Source: Candidatus Limivivens intestinipullorum
Lineage (GTDB): Bacteria; Bacillota; Clostridia; Lachnospirales; Lachnospiraceae
Length of the DNA stretch: 64,000 nucleotides
Direction: 5' to 3'
Assembly (NCBI GenBank): GCA_018711185.1
Contig: DVIQ01000114.1
Coordinates: 1-64,000, forward strand
The position numbers and the translations under genes are program-made. Positions within the stretch are counted from its first letter, which is position 1, and the number at the start of each line of letters is the position of its first letter. Shown in pieces: positions 8,214-18,742 of this stretch. The notes under the pieces are model-generated. The model saw only the letters and a program-made list of their open reading frames with translations, was not told where the DNA came from and did no database searches.

Positions 8214-10484
8214 ATGAGCAGCAAAGATTCCGGCATGAACATGCGGAAAATATTTTTTAAATATTTGGGAAGATACTGCGTTATCTTTGCCATTGTATTG
8301 ATCAGCAGCGGGCTTTTAGTGGTTCAGGCATATAAGATCGCGGAGCGGAATGTAATGGAAGAAAACGGCTGGCGTCTGCGAAACGGCATAGATAAACTGG
8401 AAAATCAAATGCTGCGCATGAGTGATATGACGGATACGCTGCAGAAGGATCAGAATCTGAACTACTTAAAGAATGTGACGGGTGATCTGAAAAACGAGGA
8501 ATACGTGTATTTGAATTATCTGAAACAGCAGATAAGCCAGATTAATATTCTGTATGAATTCGCGGACGCGGAGTTTGTGCTGTTTCGAAAGAATGCGTGC
8601 TATGTGTCAAACAGTCAGGCCTCCGATGATTTTGAAAGCTTTTACGGTGACTTTTTTTCCTACAATGATATGACAGAGGAGGAATTCAGGGATTTTATTT
8701 TTTCTCAGGATAAGAAAGTTACCCTGATTCAGGGAGAGCATATGACGTATACCAACTACGGTATTACAAGTGAGATTGAGAAGCCGGTGCTTTGCGTGAT
8801 TCATCCGGCCCTGAATCTGTCGCAGCAGATTCAGGAGGATTCCATTGCGGTAGTTTATGTTTTGAACAGGGATCAGATCCTGGAACTGCTGTTTCAGCAG
8901 GAGCAGTACAATCAGGCCGCGGTACAGATATTTAACAATGACGGGAAAACGGTATTTTCCAATGAATCGGACAGTGTAAAGCTGGAAGCGTTTTCTTCGC
9001 AAAAGGAAAACCGGGTGATTTCTTACGAAGGCAGCGAGGGGATTCTCAGGGGAATCGCGGTTTTTTCATCGGAATTTGTTCAGTACTACATTTTGGAACT
9101 GGTGGGTATGTTGATCTGGTATGCGGTGATCGGTCTGTCTGGGGTCATTTTCATATCATTGTTTCTGGCGGTCAGGCAGTATCGGAGTATGTCCACGCTT
9201 TTGTCGGATGTGGTGACGAAAAGCGGCGCGCCAAGCAAAAAGGCGAAAAATGAGTACGACCTGCTTAGCCAGACTTTTACGGACATGGCTGTTACCAGGG
9301 ACGAATACCGAACCAAGGTGTCCATTTTGGAAAACCAGATGAAAAACAGCATTTTGGCAAACGCGTTTTTGCTGGGATTGTATACAGAGGACGAAAAGGA
9401 AAAATTCCGGGCAGCCTTCCCGGTGCTGCCGGAATATTACTGCGTGGCGGTTGTAAAAATGAATGCGGAAACATCCGACCGCTGTCCGGAAATCTCGTTG
9501 GGAACGAAAGAGTGGCTGAACAAAAAGTGGGACGGAAGGAGAACGTTTTTGAGCGTGCTATCCGGAGACCGGGAAATCATTTTGGTATATTTACGAAGCG
9601 ATGAAGATCTGGGCCTGACAGAAATCAGGGAGGATTTCCAGGAGCTGCAGAATTTTCTGACACGGGACTATCATATGATTACCTGTACAGGCATCAGCTC
9701 GATTGGAAAGGGGCTCGAAAATATCCATGTCTGCTGTCATCAGGCAGAAACGCTTATCCAGGTTTACGACGGCGGGTTTGCGAATGTTTTGTACAGCTAT
9801 TATGAAGTAAAAAGCAGCATGGAGGAAAGGCCGCTGGTCGATCTGGAGTTTCTGCAGAAGCTCAGTACCTTGATTTTATGTACGCAGAAAGAAGCGGTGG
9901 CGGCGCTTTTCGAACATCTGCAAAAAAGCTATCATAGAAATAAACCTCTGTATATTCTGCAGAAAGGAGAAATTTTCTTTGCTGTGCGAAATATCTTAAA
10001 CGGTATTCTGATGCAGATAAACGGACTGGGGAACGGACGGAGGCTGCCGGAGTATGAATCGGCAAAGGGCTTTGGGGAGCTGCTTGGGGAACTGCGGGAC
10101 GCGGCGCTGGACTTGTGCGATTGTATTGAAGAAAACAAGAAAAGCAGAAACGAGGACTTGCGGGCGCGCATGCTGGATTATCTTCAGGAAAATTTTCGGG
10201 ACCCAGGTCTTACCGCCAGCCGCATGAGCCAGGAGATCGGCATATCGGAAAAGTATCTTTTTCAGTTTATTAAGGAACAGACAGGGAGCACGTTTTCCGC
10301 GTGCCTGCAGGCCCTCCGGCTGGACTACGCAGAGCAGCTATTGAGAACCACAAAATTGAACAACGCGGAGATTGCGGAAAAGTCCGGTTTTGGCTCCGCA
10401 AATACATTTTACCGGGTATTTGCCAACAGCCATGGATTGTCCCCCGGCAAATACCGGGAAAGCCTGAAAAATACGGAACAGTAA
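8214..10484 (+). CDS. Membrane-anchored AraC-family regulator
   Basis: A 756-residue protein with a transmembrane segment near residues 20-40, an extracytoplasmic sensor region to about 290, a second membrane segment near 295-317, a long cytoplasmic linker, and a C-terminal AraC double helix-turn-helix from about 650 (TASRMSQEIGISEKYLF and AEIAEKSGFGSANTFYRVF). Such one-component regulators commonly control an adjacent sugar importer, here the genes from 10716. Start ATG 8214 follows GGGAGG; an upstream extension of 64 codons overlaps the infA terminator and is rejected. Confidence 0.85.
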   Translation: MSSKDSGMNMRKIFFKYLGRYCVIFAIVLISSGLLVVQAYKIAERNVMEENGWRLRNGIDKLENQMLRMSDMTDTLQKDQNLNYLKNVTGDLKNEEYVYLNYLKQQISQINILYEFADAEFVLFRKNACYVSNSQASDDFESFYGDFFSYNDMTEEEFRDFIFSQDKKVTLIQGEHMTYTNYGITSEIEKPVLCVIHPALNLSQQIQEDSIAVVYVLNRDQILELLFQQEQYNQAAVQIFNNDGKTVFSNESDSVKLEAFSSQKENRVISYEGSEGILRGIAVFSSEFVQYYILELVGMLIWYAVIGLSGVIFISLFLAVRQYRSMSTLLSDVVTKSGAPSKKAKNEYDLLSQTFTDMAVTRDEYRTKVSILENQMKNSILANAFLLGLYTEDEKEKFRAAFPVLPEYYCVAVVKMNAETSDRCPEISLGTKEWLNKKWDGRRTFLSVLSGDREIILVYLRSDEDLGLTEIREDFQELQNFLTRDYHMITCTGISSIGKGLENIHVCCHQAETLIQVYDGGFANVLYSYYEVKSSMEERPLVDLEFLQKLSTLILCTQKEAVAALFEHLQKSYHRNKPLYILQKGEIFFAVRNILNGILMQINGLGNGRRLPEYESAKGFGELLGELRDAALDLCDCIEENKKSRNEDLRARMLDYLQENFRDPGLTASRMSQEIGISEKYLFQFIKEQTGSTFSACLQALRLDYAEQLLRTTKLNNAEIAEKSGFGSANTFYRVFANSHGLSPGKYRESLKNTEQ

Positions 10485-10491
10485 GGAAATC

Positions 10492-10549
10492 ATGCGCAGA
10501 TAGATTTGCAAGAAAAAACTTTGCAAATCTATCTGCGCATTTTGTGTTT
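10492..10549 (+). terminator. Strong terminator after the AraC-type regulator
   Basis: A perfect 20-bp stem (10492-10511 with 10521-10540, arm beginning ATGCGCAGATAG) around a 9-base A-rich loop is followed by TTTGTGTTT. It separates the regulator from the importer operon, which must have its own promoter; no clear one was seen in 10550-10700 (a TATGAT at about 10660 lacks a good -35). Confidence 0.8.
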
Positions 10550-10715
10550 GGAAAGAGAATCTGAGTTTTTGAGAGTGAAAAATAAAAATGGGAGAGCGGA
10601 AATCTGACCAGGAGAGAGTGAAAGAAAAAACTGGAAGTTTATCTTTTGGAAAAAGCTGATATGATGGAAACATCAGAAACGCGAAATCGCTGATTTAAAA
10701 AGGAGGATGAAGTCT

Positions 10716-12368
10716 ATGAAGAAAAAAGGTATGCTGGCTGTTTTGCTGGCGGCTTCCGCTGCGGGAAGCATTTTGGGAGGTGCGGGAATCGCGGTTTCCG
10801 CGGAGGAGGCGGAAACGCTTACGGTAGGCATTTCCCAGAACAGCAATGTGGAAGATTATGAAACAAATTATCTCACACAGCTGATTGAATCGGAGTGCAA
10901 TGTAAACCTGGAATTTGTGTACCTTCCAAGTTCCGTGGATGACGCGAAATCAAAGTTTGCGATTATGGCATCCTCCGGCACGACGCTTCCGGACGTTATG
11001 GTTGTCAGTGGACAGTTTTCGGATCTTGAAATTGCGGATTATGGAAGCAAAGGCATTTTTATTCCCCTGAACGATTATATGGAAAACGAGGAGCTTGCGG
11101 TAAATTTCCTGGCGATTCCGGAAGAGGACCGGAGCAAGATGATCGAGGCGGCCACCAGCCCTGACGGAAATATTTATTGCCTGACACAAAATATTCCGGA
11201 GGATTGGAATATGACACCGTTCCGTTTTTGGATTAACCGTACCTGGCTGGACAAACTCGGACTGGAGACACCGACAACCACAGAAGAATTTAAGGAAGTG
11301 CTGAAAGCCTTCGTAGAAAATGATCCTAATGGAAACGGCATTGCCGATGAAATCGGAATTACCGGCTGCACGGACGGCTGGGGCTGCAATCCGGTTTATT
11401 ATCTGATGAATTCCTTTGTGTTCTATAACGGAAACCAGGCAAATGGCGGCCTTGCCCTGGATGAGACAGGAGAAAACGTCATTGCTCCCTTTGCTACGGA
11501 GGGATGGAGAGCCGGACTGGAATATATGAACGAGCTCTGCAGCGAAGGACTGTTGTCGCCCACGATTTTTACGCAGGACGCTACGCAGATGACAAACGTA
11601 CTCAGCGCGGACCCGCAGATAACCGGAAGCTGCGCGGCAGGAGGCTTTGGATATTGGAGCGGCGCCCAGGACAGCGCGAACTTCCAGGATATGGAACTGC
11701 TTCCTCCGCTGACGGGACCGGATGGAATTGCCTATGCCGCTTACGCGGAATATACGCCTTCGGCGGCTTACATGATTACGAAGGACTGCGCAAATCCGGA
11801 ACTCGCGTTTAAAGTAGGAGATTTCTTCTATCGAAATGATGTATCACTGACCGTTCGTTATGGAGAGGAGGATGTGGACTGGACAACGGATCCGGAAATC
11901 TGTGCCCAGTATAAGGGACTGTATGAGGATTTGTGGGATATTCCATGTTCACTGGTACAGCTTAATACCGTATGGTCAACCGTACAGAATAAGCATTGGT
12001 ACAATGTAGGTCCCCGTTATACGAGCTTAGAGAGCTATCGCGGCATTAACAGCGATCAGCCGGCGGATTCAACCGAGACTGATTATACGGCTTTAACAAG
12101 GCAGCAGTCCGCGGAATATTATATGGACGCGCATCCGGAATACGTTCTTCCCACCTTAAAATACACAAACGAAGAAGCGGAGAATCTGGCGGAGATCCAG
12201 GCGAATATTCAGACATATGTAAGCCAGAGCCTGGCGGAATTTGTTACCGGCAATCGTCCGCTTTCCGACTGGGACTCCTATCTTTCGGAGCTGGAAAACA
12301 TGGGGCTGTCTGAGTGGCTGTCAGTGGCACAGACTGCCTATGAGAGAATGGAAGCGGCGGCAGAATAA
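10716..12368 (+). CDS. Sugar ABC transporter substrate-binding protein (importer 1)
   Basis: A 550-residue secreted binding protein of the long LplA/LipO-like carbohydrate class. The signal peptide (MKKKGMLAVLLAASAAG...) ends in AVSA followed by EEAE, a signal-peptidase-I-like site; there is no lipobox cysteine. ATG 10716 is chosen since AGGAGG (10701-10706) abuts the alternative ATG 10707 too closely. It heads an operon with two permeases, GH2 and GH29, so an oligosaccharide carrying beta-galactosyl and/or fucosyl residues is a reasonable ligand guess. Confidence 0.88.
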   Translation: MKKKGMLAVLLAASAAGSILGGAGIAVSAEEAETLTVGISQNSNVEDYETNYLTQLIESECNVNLEFVYLPSSVDDAKSKFAIMASSGTTLPDVMVVSGQFSDLEIADYGSKGIFIPLNDYMENEELAVNFLAIPEEDRSKMIEAATSPDGNIYCLTQNIPEDWNMTPFRFWINRTWLDKLGLETPTTTEEFKEVLKAFVENDPNGNGIADEIGITGCTDGWGCNPVYYLMNSFVFYNGNQANGGLALDETGENVIAPFATEGWRAGLEYMNELCSEGLLSPTIFTQDATQMTNVLSADPQITGSCAAGGFGYWSGAQDSANFQDMELLPPLTGPDGIAYAAYAEYTPSAAYMITKDCANPELAFKVGDFFYRNDVSLTVRYGEEDVDWTTDPEICAQYKGLYEDLWDIPCSLVQLNTVWSTVQNKHWYNVGPRYTSLESYRGINSDQPADSTETDYTALTRQQSAEYYMDAHPEYVLPTLKYTNEEAENLAEIQANIQTYVSQSLAEFVTGNRPLSDWDSYLSELENMGLSEWLSVAQTAYERMEAAAE

Positions 12369-12387
12369 ATGGCGTCAGTCCGAATCG

Positions 12388-12413
12388 GGGAGAACCGAAC
12401 AGGCGGTTCTCCC
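12388..12413 (+). promoter_or_regulatory. Hairpin between binding protein and permease, importer 1
   Basis: GGGAGAACCG (12388-12397) and CGGTTCTCCC (12404-12413) form a perfect 10-bp stem with a 6-base loop, followed by a weak T-rich stretch. It lies between the binding-protein stop and the permease start and probably acts as 3' stabiliser or partial terminator favouring binding-protein expression. Confidence 0.7.
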
Positions 12414-12443
12414 TATTCTTAACTTAAAATCAGGAGTGATCTT

Positions 12444-13403
12444 ATGAAAACGATGACAGCGGAAAAAAAGCAGATAAAGAAGAATCACAGAAGAATCTTA
12501 AAAAAGCAGATAAAAGCGAGATGGCAGATTTATCTGCTGCTGGCATTGCCGCTTTTATATCTTTTAATTTTTTCCTATGGTCCTATGGGCGGCCTTTATA
12601 TGGCCTTTACGGATTACGATATGACGAAAGGAATCTGGGGGAGCGATTTTGTAGGGCTGGAAAATTTCCGGGAATTTTTCCAGTCTTATAAATTTACCCA
12701 GGTACTTCGAAACACCCTGGTGGTTTCCGTTTACAGCCTGCTTGTAACCTTTCCGATTCCTATTCTTTTTGCGCTGATACTGAACGCTTTTCCCATGAAA
12801 CGCTTCGGCAAGGTGGTGCAGACCACGACCTATATCCCTTATTTTATATCCACCGTGGTTATGGTTGGGCTGGTTATGCAGGTACTAAATTCCCGGACCG
12901 GTATTTATGGGACTTTGTATACTTTATTTACAGGCCAAACAGCGCCGGATATTATGGGGAAGGCCAGCGCGTTCAAACATATCTATGTATGGTCGGCGGT
13001 TTGGCAGTCAACGGGATACAACGCGATTATTTACATCGCGGCTCTGGCAAATGTAGATCAGTCCCTTCACGAAGCGGCGAAAATCGATGGAGCATCCAGA
13101 TTTCAGAGAGTTTTATATGTGGACTGGCCCAGTATTAAGCCGACAGCCACGATTATGCTGATTTTAGCGGCAGGAAATATCATGAACGTGGGCTTCGAAA
13201 AAGTCCTGCTTCTGCAGAATGATTTGAATATTTCAGCCAGTGAAGTGATTTCTACCTATGTGTACGAAGTCGGCCTCGCGAGGGGGGTAGGAGATTTTTC
13301 CCTTTCCACAGCGATCGGAATGTTTAACTCGGTCATTAATTTTGTTCTTTTGATTTCCGTAAACTGGATCTGCAAACGCTTAAACGGAAACGGAATCTTT
13401 TAA
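12444..13403 (+). CDS. Sugar ABC transporter permease, LplB-type (importer 1)
   Basis: A 319-residue inner-membrane permease with six predicted hydrophobic spans after a basic N terminus. The EAA loop that docks the ATPase is visible near residues 209-232 (EAAKIDGASRFQRVLYVDWP). Distance to the second permease is 12 bp. No ATP-binding subunit lies nearby, typical of importers that share an MsmX-like ATPase. Confidence 0.92.
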   Translation: MKTMTAEKKQIKKNHRRILKKQIKARWQIYLLLALPLLYLLIFSYGPMGGLYMAFTDYDMTKGIWGSDFVGLENFREFFQSYKFTQVLRNTLVVSVYSLLVTFPIPILFALILNAFPMKRFGKVVQTTTYIPYFISTVVMVGLVMQVLNSRTGIYGTLYTLFTGQTAPDIMGKASAFKHIYVWSAVWQSTGYNAIIYIAALANVDQSLHEAAKIDGASRFQRVLYVDWPSIKPTATIMLILAAGNIMNVGFEKVLLLQNDLNISASEVISTYVYEVGLARGVGDFSLSTAIGMFNSVINFVLLISVNWICKRLNGNGIF

Positions 13404-13415
13404 GGGGGAAGAAAT

Positions 13416-14300
13416 ATGGCGAAAAAGTGGAGAGGAAACAAAATATTTTATACATTGTCCGGCCTTGGACTCCTCGCATTTCTGATCATCGTGCTGTACC
13501 CTATATTATTTGTGGTGGCGGCGTCGTTTTCCTCAGGGGAAGCGGTCTCTGCGGGAAAAGTATTTTTATGGCCGGTGGACTTCAGTCTGGATGGCTACAA
13601 AACAGTTTTTAACAACCGGAATATCTGGATGGGATTTTGCAATTCTATTCTTTATACAGTACTCGGAACCGCGATTAATCTGGTTATGACAATGATTGCA
13701 GCGTATGCGCTGTCCAGAGACGATGTACCCGGTTCCAATAAAATTATGCTGCTTTTTACCTTTACAATGTTTTTTAACGGCGGTATGATACCTACATACA
13801 TGCTGATACGGAGTCTGCATATGCTGGACACCGTATGGGCCATGATTATTCCGGGTGCCATCGGTGTATACAATCTGATTATCGCGAGGACGTTTATTCG
13901 GAACAGCATACCGGGCGATCTTCTGGACGCGGCAAAAATTGACGGCTGCAGCGATATAAAATATTTTTTGAAGATTGTGCTCCCCCTTTCGAAAGCGATC
14001 ATGGCTGTACTGGTATTGTTCTACGGGGTAGGGCATTGGAATTCCTACTTTAATCCGATGCTTTATCTGAACACAAGGGAGCTGTTTCCCCTGCCGATTT
14101 TCCTGAAAGAAATTTTAATCGCGAATCAGATTGACCCCTCGACGGTATCGGACCCGGAGCTTCAGATGCAGATCGCGAAAATAGCGGATGTCATTAAATA
14201 CGCGCTGATTGTAGTGAGCACCATACCGGTGATGCTGATTTATCCCTTTATCCAGAAGTATTTTGTAAAGGGAGTGATGATTGGTTCTGTGAAAGGATGA
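13416..14300 (+). CDS. Sugar ABC transporter permease, LplC/YtcP-type (importer 1)
   Basis: A 294-residue second permease subunit with six spans and the EAA loop near residue 171 (DAAKIDGCSDIKYFLKIVLP). The C terminus FIQKYFVKGVMIGSVKG is the hallmark ending of this family. Ribosome-binding site AAGGGGGAAG precedes ATG 13416; the GH2 gene begins 3 bp after its stop, so transport and hydrolysis are co-expressed. Confidence 0.92.
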   Translation: MAKKWRGNKIFYTLSGLGLLAFLIIVLYPILFVVAASFSSGEAVSAGKVFLWPVDFSLDGYKTVFNNRNIWMGFCNSILYTVLGTAINLVMTMIAAYALSRDDVPGSNKIMLLFTFTMFFNGGMIPTYMLIRSLHMLDTVWAMIIPGAIGVYNLIIARTFIRNSIPGDLLDAAKIDGCSDIKYFLKIVLPLSKAIMAVLVLFYGVGHWNSYFNPMLYLNTRELFPLPIFLKEILIANQIDPSTVSDPELQMQIAKIADVIKYALIVVSTIPVMLIYPFIQKYFVKGVMIGSVKG

Positions 14301-14303
14301 GAG

Positions 14304-17300
14304 ATGGAATACCGAAAGAAATGTTATGTAAACGAAAACTGGAAAACGGCTTTTCGAAAAGATCCGGAGGAGCTGCCTCCGGAACAGGAAGACGAATGGG
14401 TAACGGCAGATCTGCCGCATAACTGGGAGGATTACCAGGGATACCGCGGGCTGTCTCACGGAAATCTGCACGGAACCGCCTGGTATCGGAAAAGACTGCG
14501 GCTTCCCAAAGAAACGGGGCGCTGGTTTCTGGAACTGGAAGGGGCCGGTTCCTATACATCCCTGTGGTGCAACGGCCGTTTTGTGGGTGAACATCGGGGC
14601 GGAAGGACAGTATATACCGCGGATATTACGGAGGCAGCCAGACCGGGAGAGGAAAATGAAATCCTGGTTCGCACAGACCATCCGGAAAAGATCGACGATT
14701 TGCCCTGGGTATGCGGAGGCTGCTGGGGAACGCCGAATACGGAAGGTTCTCAGCCTGTTGGAATTTTCCGCCCGGTTTCTTTTTACCGGACAGGCAGTGT
14801 GCGCGTCCAGCCTTTTGGAGTCGGCGTCTTGTGTACCCGGAACAACGGAACGGTTTTTCTGGAAATTCGCAGCGAGCTGAAAAACTATTCGGCGGAAACC
14901 AAAAAGATTTGGCTGTGTCAGCAGATTTTTGGGCCCAGAGGAGAAAAAGTTTCAGAGCTTACTCAGGAATGTATCCTGGAAGGCAGCATGGAAAAGACGG
15001 TTGTACAGAGTTCGGACGCAATCGAATCGTATGAGCTTTGGGATACGGAACATCCGAATCTCTACAGGCTGAAGACTATTGTCCGAGAAGAAACCGCAGA
15101 CAAACATACCGGGATCCTGGACGAGGTGGAAAATTCCTTTGGCATTCGCTTTTTGGAGTGGGAAAATTTCGAGGATGCCGATTCGGAGGTGCTGAACGAA
15201 ACCCTTCTGACGGAAGAAGCCTGCGAGGCGAACCAGTATTTTCTCATTGAAGAAAAGAATCCACGAAACAGTCATGTTCGGATTGCGCCGGGGGGCGTGA
15301 TCGTCCGGATTCTGGAAGAGAAAGAAAATCAGTACATAGAGGTTACGACAGAATTGGTAAACGACGATGAGCGTTCTCATCAGGTGGAGCTGGAATCTTT
15401 TATTCAGACTTACAATCGCACAAAATCGATTGCGGATTTGAAAACAACCGCCGTTATAGGCCCAGGCGAACACACCGTCCTGCGCCAGATAACAGAGGGA
15501 CTCCGGTTTCTGGATCAATGGACGGTGGAAAAACCCTATTACCATCAGGTAAGCAGTACGGTGCGGGAAACGGAAAATCCGCTGCAGGAGCCGTACAGGG
15601 CCAGAGTTCCCTTTGGTGTATATCGTTCGGAAAAACCGGTGAATAAAGCATATCCCTACTATTTGCCGGAAGATACGAGGGCGGCGCGGCCGCATCGTCT
15701 GCTGCTGAACGGAAAGCCGGTTTCCATTCGGGGGACCTGCGAATACGAGCACCTTCTGGGAAAGGACCATGCTTTTACGGAGGAGCAGATTCACGCGCGC
15801 ATGGATCAGATCCGGGCGGCAGGGTTTAACAGTTTTCGGGAAGCCCATTGTCCGCATAACCTGCGTTACCTGGAAGCGTGTGAGCAAAACGGCATTCTGT
15901 ACTGGGCGCAGATGGGCGCGCATCTGTATTTTGACAAAGAAGAGTTTCGGGAAAATTTTCGCGTTCTCACAAAAGAATGGCTCAGAGAACGGCGAAACAG
16001 CCCCAGCGTGATTTTGTGGGGCATTCAGAATGAGTCTATGCTTCCGGAGTCGTTTGCGGCGGAAATCACGGGACTGATCCGAAGCATCGATCCCACGGCT
16101 TCAAAGCAGCGGCTTGTGGTTACCTGCAACGGGGGTACCGGCAGCGACTGGAATATACCGCAGAACTGGTCCGGAACCTACGGAGGCAGCGTGGAAGACT
16201 ACGGAAATGAGATTGTACGGCAGAGACTGGCGGGAGAATACGGCCAGTATCGCGTGGTGGGAAAGCATGAAGAAGGGGATGTGAAACAAAAGCAGAATAC
16301 GGGAGGAGACGTCAGCGAAGAGCTGTTTTGCTATTGCCTTCAGACAAAGCTTCGGGAAATGGAAAAGAAAAAAGATCTGGCAGCAGGGCATTTCCAGTGG
16401 ATTTTCAGTTCTCACGCGAATCCCGGACGCGAAACGATCTATTGTCTGGACGCAGCCGGGGATAACCGCATCGGAGTTGTGAATAACAAAGGGCTTCTTA
16501 CCTGCTATGGGGAATTATCCGACGCTTATTATATGTATTGTTCACATTATGTTCCCAAAACGCGTCCGATGATTTATATTGTATCGCATACCTGGCCTGA
16601 TCGCTTCGCGAAGGGACCGGCGGCGCGCAGCGTCACAGTGTATTCAAACTGTGACGAAGTCGCCCTCTATAATGACGCCGGCAGCCTCTTACTGGGGCGG
16701 AAAAGGAAGGGGAATTTCGGAGAGCCGTTCATTTTTGACAATGTCATGGTGAACTATGGTCTTTTGTTCGCCAGAGGTTATGTGGACGGGGTGCCCTGTG
16801 TGGAGGATATGATTTGGTACGAGAATCTGCCGATGCCGGAAAACGCGGAAAAACTCATGGATGGACAGGAATGCATGGACGCCAATGGATTGGACGGCGA
16901 TTATCTGTACCGGGTAAACTGTGGGGGAGAAGACTATCTGGATCAGTACGGGCGGCTTTGGAAAAAGGATCGGCCGTGGGACGGAAGGGGCTTCGGCTTT
17001 TCTTCCTGGGCTATGGAGTATCCTGGGCTTGCCGGGGATTTCGGCAGCAGAGGGCGAATCTGCGACCGTATTTTGAATACGAAGGATCAGGAGCTGTTTC
17101 AAAGCTATCGGTATGGAAGAGAGAAATTGAGCTACTCTTTTGAAGTAGAACCGGGAGTGTATGAGGTGGAGCTGTATTTCACAGAACCATGGTACGGCCG
17201 GGGAGGCCTTGACTGCGCCAGATGGCGTCTGTTCGATGTGGCCGTCAATCAGAAAACGGTTCTTTCACGTTTCGATATATGGAAGGAGGCCGGGGCCTGC

Positions 17301-17423
17301 AGAGGCCTGAAAAAGACGGTTTCGGTACAAACCGATCAGCGCGGGCTGACGGTTCATTTTCCAAAAGTATGGAGCTATCAGGCCGTTATCTGCGCGATTG
17401 CGATAAAAAAGAAAGGAGCGTAA
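14304..17423 (+). CDS. Glycoside hydrolase family 2 enzyme with C-terminal malectin-like domain
   Basis: A 1039-residue cytoplasmic enzyme (no signal peptide). Order: GH2 sugar-binding jelly roll (about 1-190), Ig-like part, TIM barrel (about 440-760), then a C-terminal malectin-like region (about 900-1039, FDVAVNQKTVLSRFDIW). The acid/base is probably E577 in WGIQNES and the nucleophile E645 in GEYGQ; both assigned by eye. GH2 includes beta-galactosidases, beta-glucuronidases and beta-mannosidases; the substrate cannot be settled from sequence alone. Neighbouring fucosidase suggests fucosylated galactosides. Confidence 0.88.
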   Translation: MEYRKKCYVNENWKTAFRKDPEELPPEQEDEWVTADLPHNWEDYQGYRGLSHGNLHGTAWYRKRLRLPKETGRWFLELEGAGSYTSLWCNGRFVGEHRGGRTVYTADITEAARPGEENEILVRTDHPEKIDDLPWVCGGCWGTPNTEGSQPVGIFRPVSFYRTGSVRVQPFGVGVLCTRNNGTVFLEIRSELKNYSAETKKIWLCQQIFGPRGEKVSELTQECILEGSMEKTVVQSSDAIESYELWDTEHPNLYRLKTIVREETADKHTGILDEVENSFGIRFLEWENFEDADSEVLNETLLTEEACEANQYFLIEEKNPRNSHVRIAPGGVIVRILEEKENQYIEVTTELVNDDERSHQVELESFIQTYNRTKSIADLKTTAVIGPGEHTVLRQITEGLRFLDQWTVEKPYYHQVSSTVRETENPLQEPYRARVPFGVYRSEKPVNKAYPYYLPEDTRAARPHRLLLNGKPVSIRGTCEYEHLLGKDHAFTEEQIHARMDQIRAAGFNSFREAHCPHNLRYLEACEQNGILYWAQMGAHLYFDKEEFRENFRVLTKEWLRERRNSPSVILWGIQNESMLPESFAAEITGLIRSIDPTASKQRLVVTCNGGTGSDWNIPQNWSGTYGGSVEDYGNEIVRQRLAGEYGQYRVVGKHEEGDVKQKQNTGGDVSEELFCYCLQTKLREMEKKKDLAAGHFQWIFSSHANPGRETIYCLDAAGDNRIGVVNNKGLLTCYGELSDAYYMYCSHYVPKTRPMIYIVSHTWPDRFAKGPAARSVTVYSNCDEVALYNDAGSLLLGRKRKGNFGEPFIFDNVMVNYGLLFARGYVDGVPCVEDMIWYENLPMPENAEKLMDGQECMDANGLDGDYLYRVNCGGEDYLDQYGRLWKKDRPWDGRGFGFSSWAMEYPGLAGDFGSRGRICDRILNTKDQELFQSYRYGREKLSYSFEVEPGVYEVELYFTEPWYGRGGLDCARWRLFDVAVNQKTVLSRFDIWKEAGACRGLKKTVSVQTDQRGLTVHFPKVWSYQAVICAIAIKKKGA

Positions 17424-17428
17424 CCATT

Positions 17429-18742
17429 ATGCAGCGTTTCAAACCAACCTGGGAATCCATCAAAACCCACACAGTCCCCCAATGGTACGAGGACTGTAAG
17501 CTTGGAATTTTCATCCACTGGGGCCTGTTTTCCGTCCCCGCCTACGCGCCGCCAAGCGCGGAGCTTGGCGCGGTGCCGAATGATGAGACCTGGTTCTGCA
17601 ACAACCCTTACGCGGAGTGGTATTTTAATTCCGTGAATGTGGGAAAAGGCCCCACCTATGAGCACCATATCAAGACATACGGCAAAGATTTCGCCTATGA
17701 GAATTTTGCGGATATGTGGAAGGCGGAAAACTGGGAGCCGAAGAAATGGGCGGAGCTGTTCCGGAAGGCTGGGGCCAACTATGTGGTGCTGGTGACGAAG
17801 CACCATGACGGCTTTTGCCTGTTCCCCAGCGCCTATACGGAATACAATTCCACCAGGAGAGGCCCCATGCGGGATATTACCGGCGAGCTGACCAGCGCCG
17901 TCCGCCAGGCGGGGATGAAGATGGGGCTGTATTACTCCGGGATTATCGACTGGCGTTTTGCCCATGATCCCATGTTCTGCGGGGAGGATGTGCGGCTGAA
18001 CAACTGCCCCACCCACGAATACGCGGACTATGCTTATAAGCAGTCCATGGAGCTCATCGACCGGTACCATCCTTCGGTGTTCTGGAATGACATTGGATGG
18101 CCTTACGCGGGCAAGGAAAATCTTCCTTATCTGCTGGCCCATTATTATAATGTGTGCCAGGACGGCGTGGTGAACGACCGTTTCAACGGCTGGCACAAGG
18201 ATTTCAGCACCAAAGAATACCAGAGCGGCCAGGCGAACCGCCGGGAAAAATGGGAGATGTGCAGAGGCCTGGGGCTGTCCTTTGGCTACAACGCCCAGGA
18301 AGGGGAGGAGCATATTCTGTCAGTGGAAAAGCTGGTAAGCCTGCTGGTGTCCACGGTGGCCAACAACGGAAATCTTCTGATCAACGTAGGCCCCAGAGCG
18401 GACGGAACCATACCGGAAAACCAGGCGGATAAATTAAGAGGCCTGGGCGAATGGCTTGCGGTAAACGGGGAAGCCATTTACGGAACCAGATGCGGCAGCA
18501 GGGAGAATACCTCTACGGAAAACGGAGGAATTTACTTTACGGAGAAGGAAGGACAGCGCTTCGTGATTCTGGACGGACTGAAAAAGGGAGACACAACCCT
18601 TACGATTCCCGGAATGGAAGGAAGGGTGATTCCGCTGGACGCTTCCGTGCAGGCGGAGAGCAAAGAGACGCCGGACGGGCTGGAAGTGACGGTAAAGGAT
18701 TACGATCCGGGGAAGTGCGCGGCGGCGTTTCGGGTTTGTTAG
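17429..18742 (+). CDS. Alpha-L-fucosidase, GH29
   Basis: A 437-residue retaining exo-fucosidase without signal peptide, so acting on imported oligosaccharides. GH29 blocks are clear: GIFIHWGLFSVPAYAP, VLVTKHHDGFCLF, and the nucleophile segment FWNDIGWPYAG (D221 putative), then NNGNLLINVGPRADGTIP. ATG 17429 follows AAAGGAGCG and lies 5 bp after the GH2 stop; an upstream in-frame extension inside GH2 is rejected. Last gene of the importer-1 operon. Confidence 0.93.
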   Translation: MQRFKPTWESIKTHTVPQWYEDCKLGIFIHWGLFSVPAYAPPSAELGAVPNDETWFCNNPYAEWYFNSVNVGKGPTYEHHIKTYGKDFAYENFADMWKAENWEPKKWAELFRKAGANYVVLVTKHHDGFCLFPSAYTEYNSTRRGPMRDITGELTSAVRQAGMKMGLYYSGIIDWRFAHDPMFCGEDVRLNNCPTHEYADYAYKQSMELIDRYHPSVFWNDIGWPYAGKENLPYLLAHYYNVCQDGVVNDRFNGWHKDFSTKEYQSGQANRREKWEMCRGLGLSFGYNAQEGEEHILSVEKLVSLLVSTVANNGNLLINVGPRADGTIPENQADKLRGLGEWLAVNGEAIYGTRCGSRENTSTENGGIYFTEKEGQRFVILDGLKKGDTTLTIPGMEGRVIPLDASVQAESKETPDGLEVTVKDYDPGKCAAAFRVC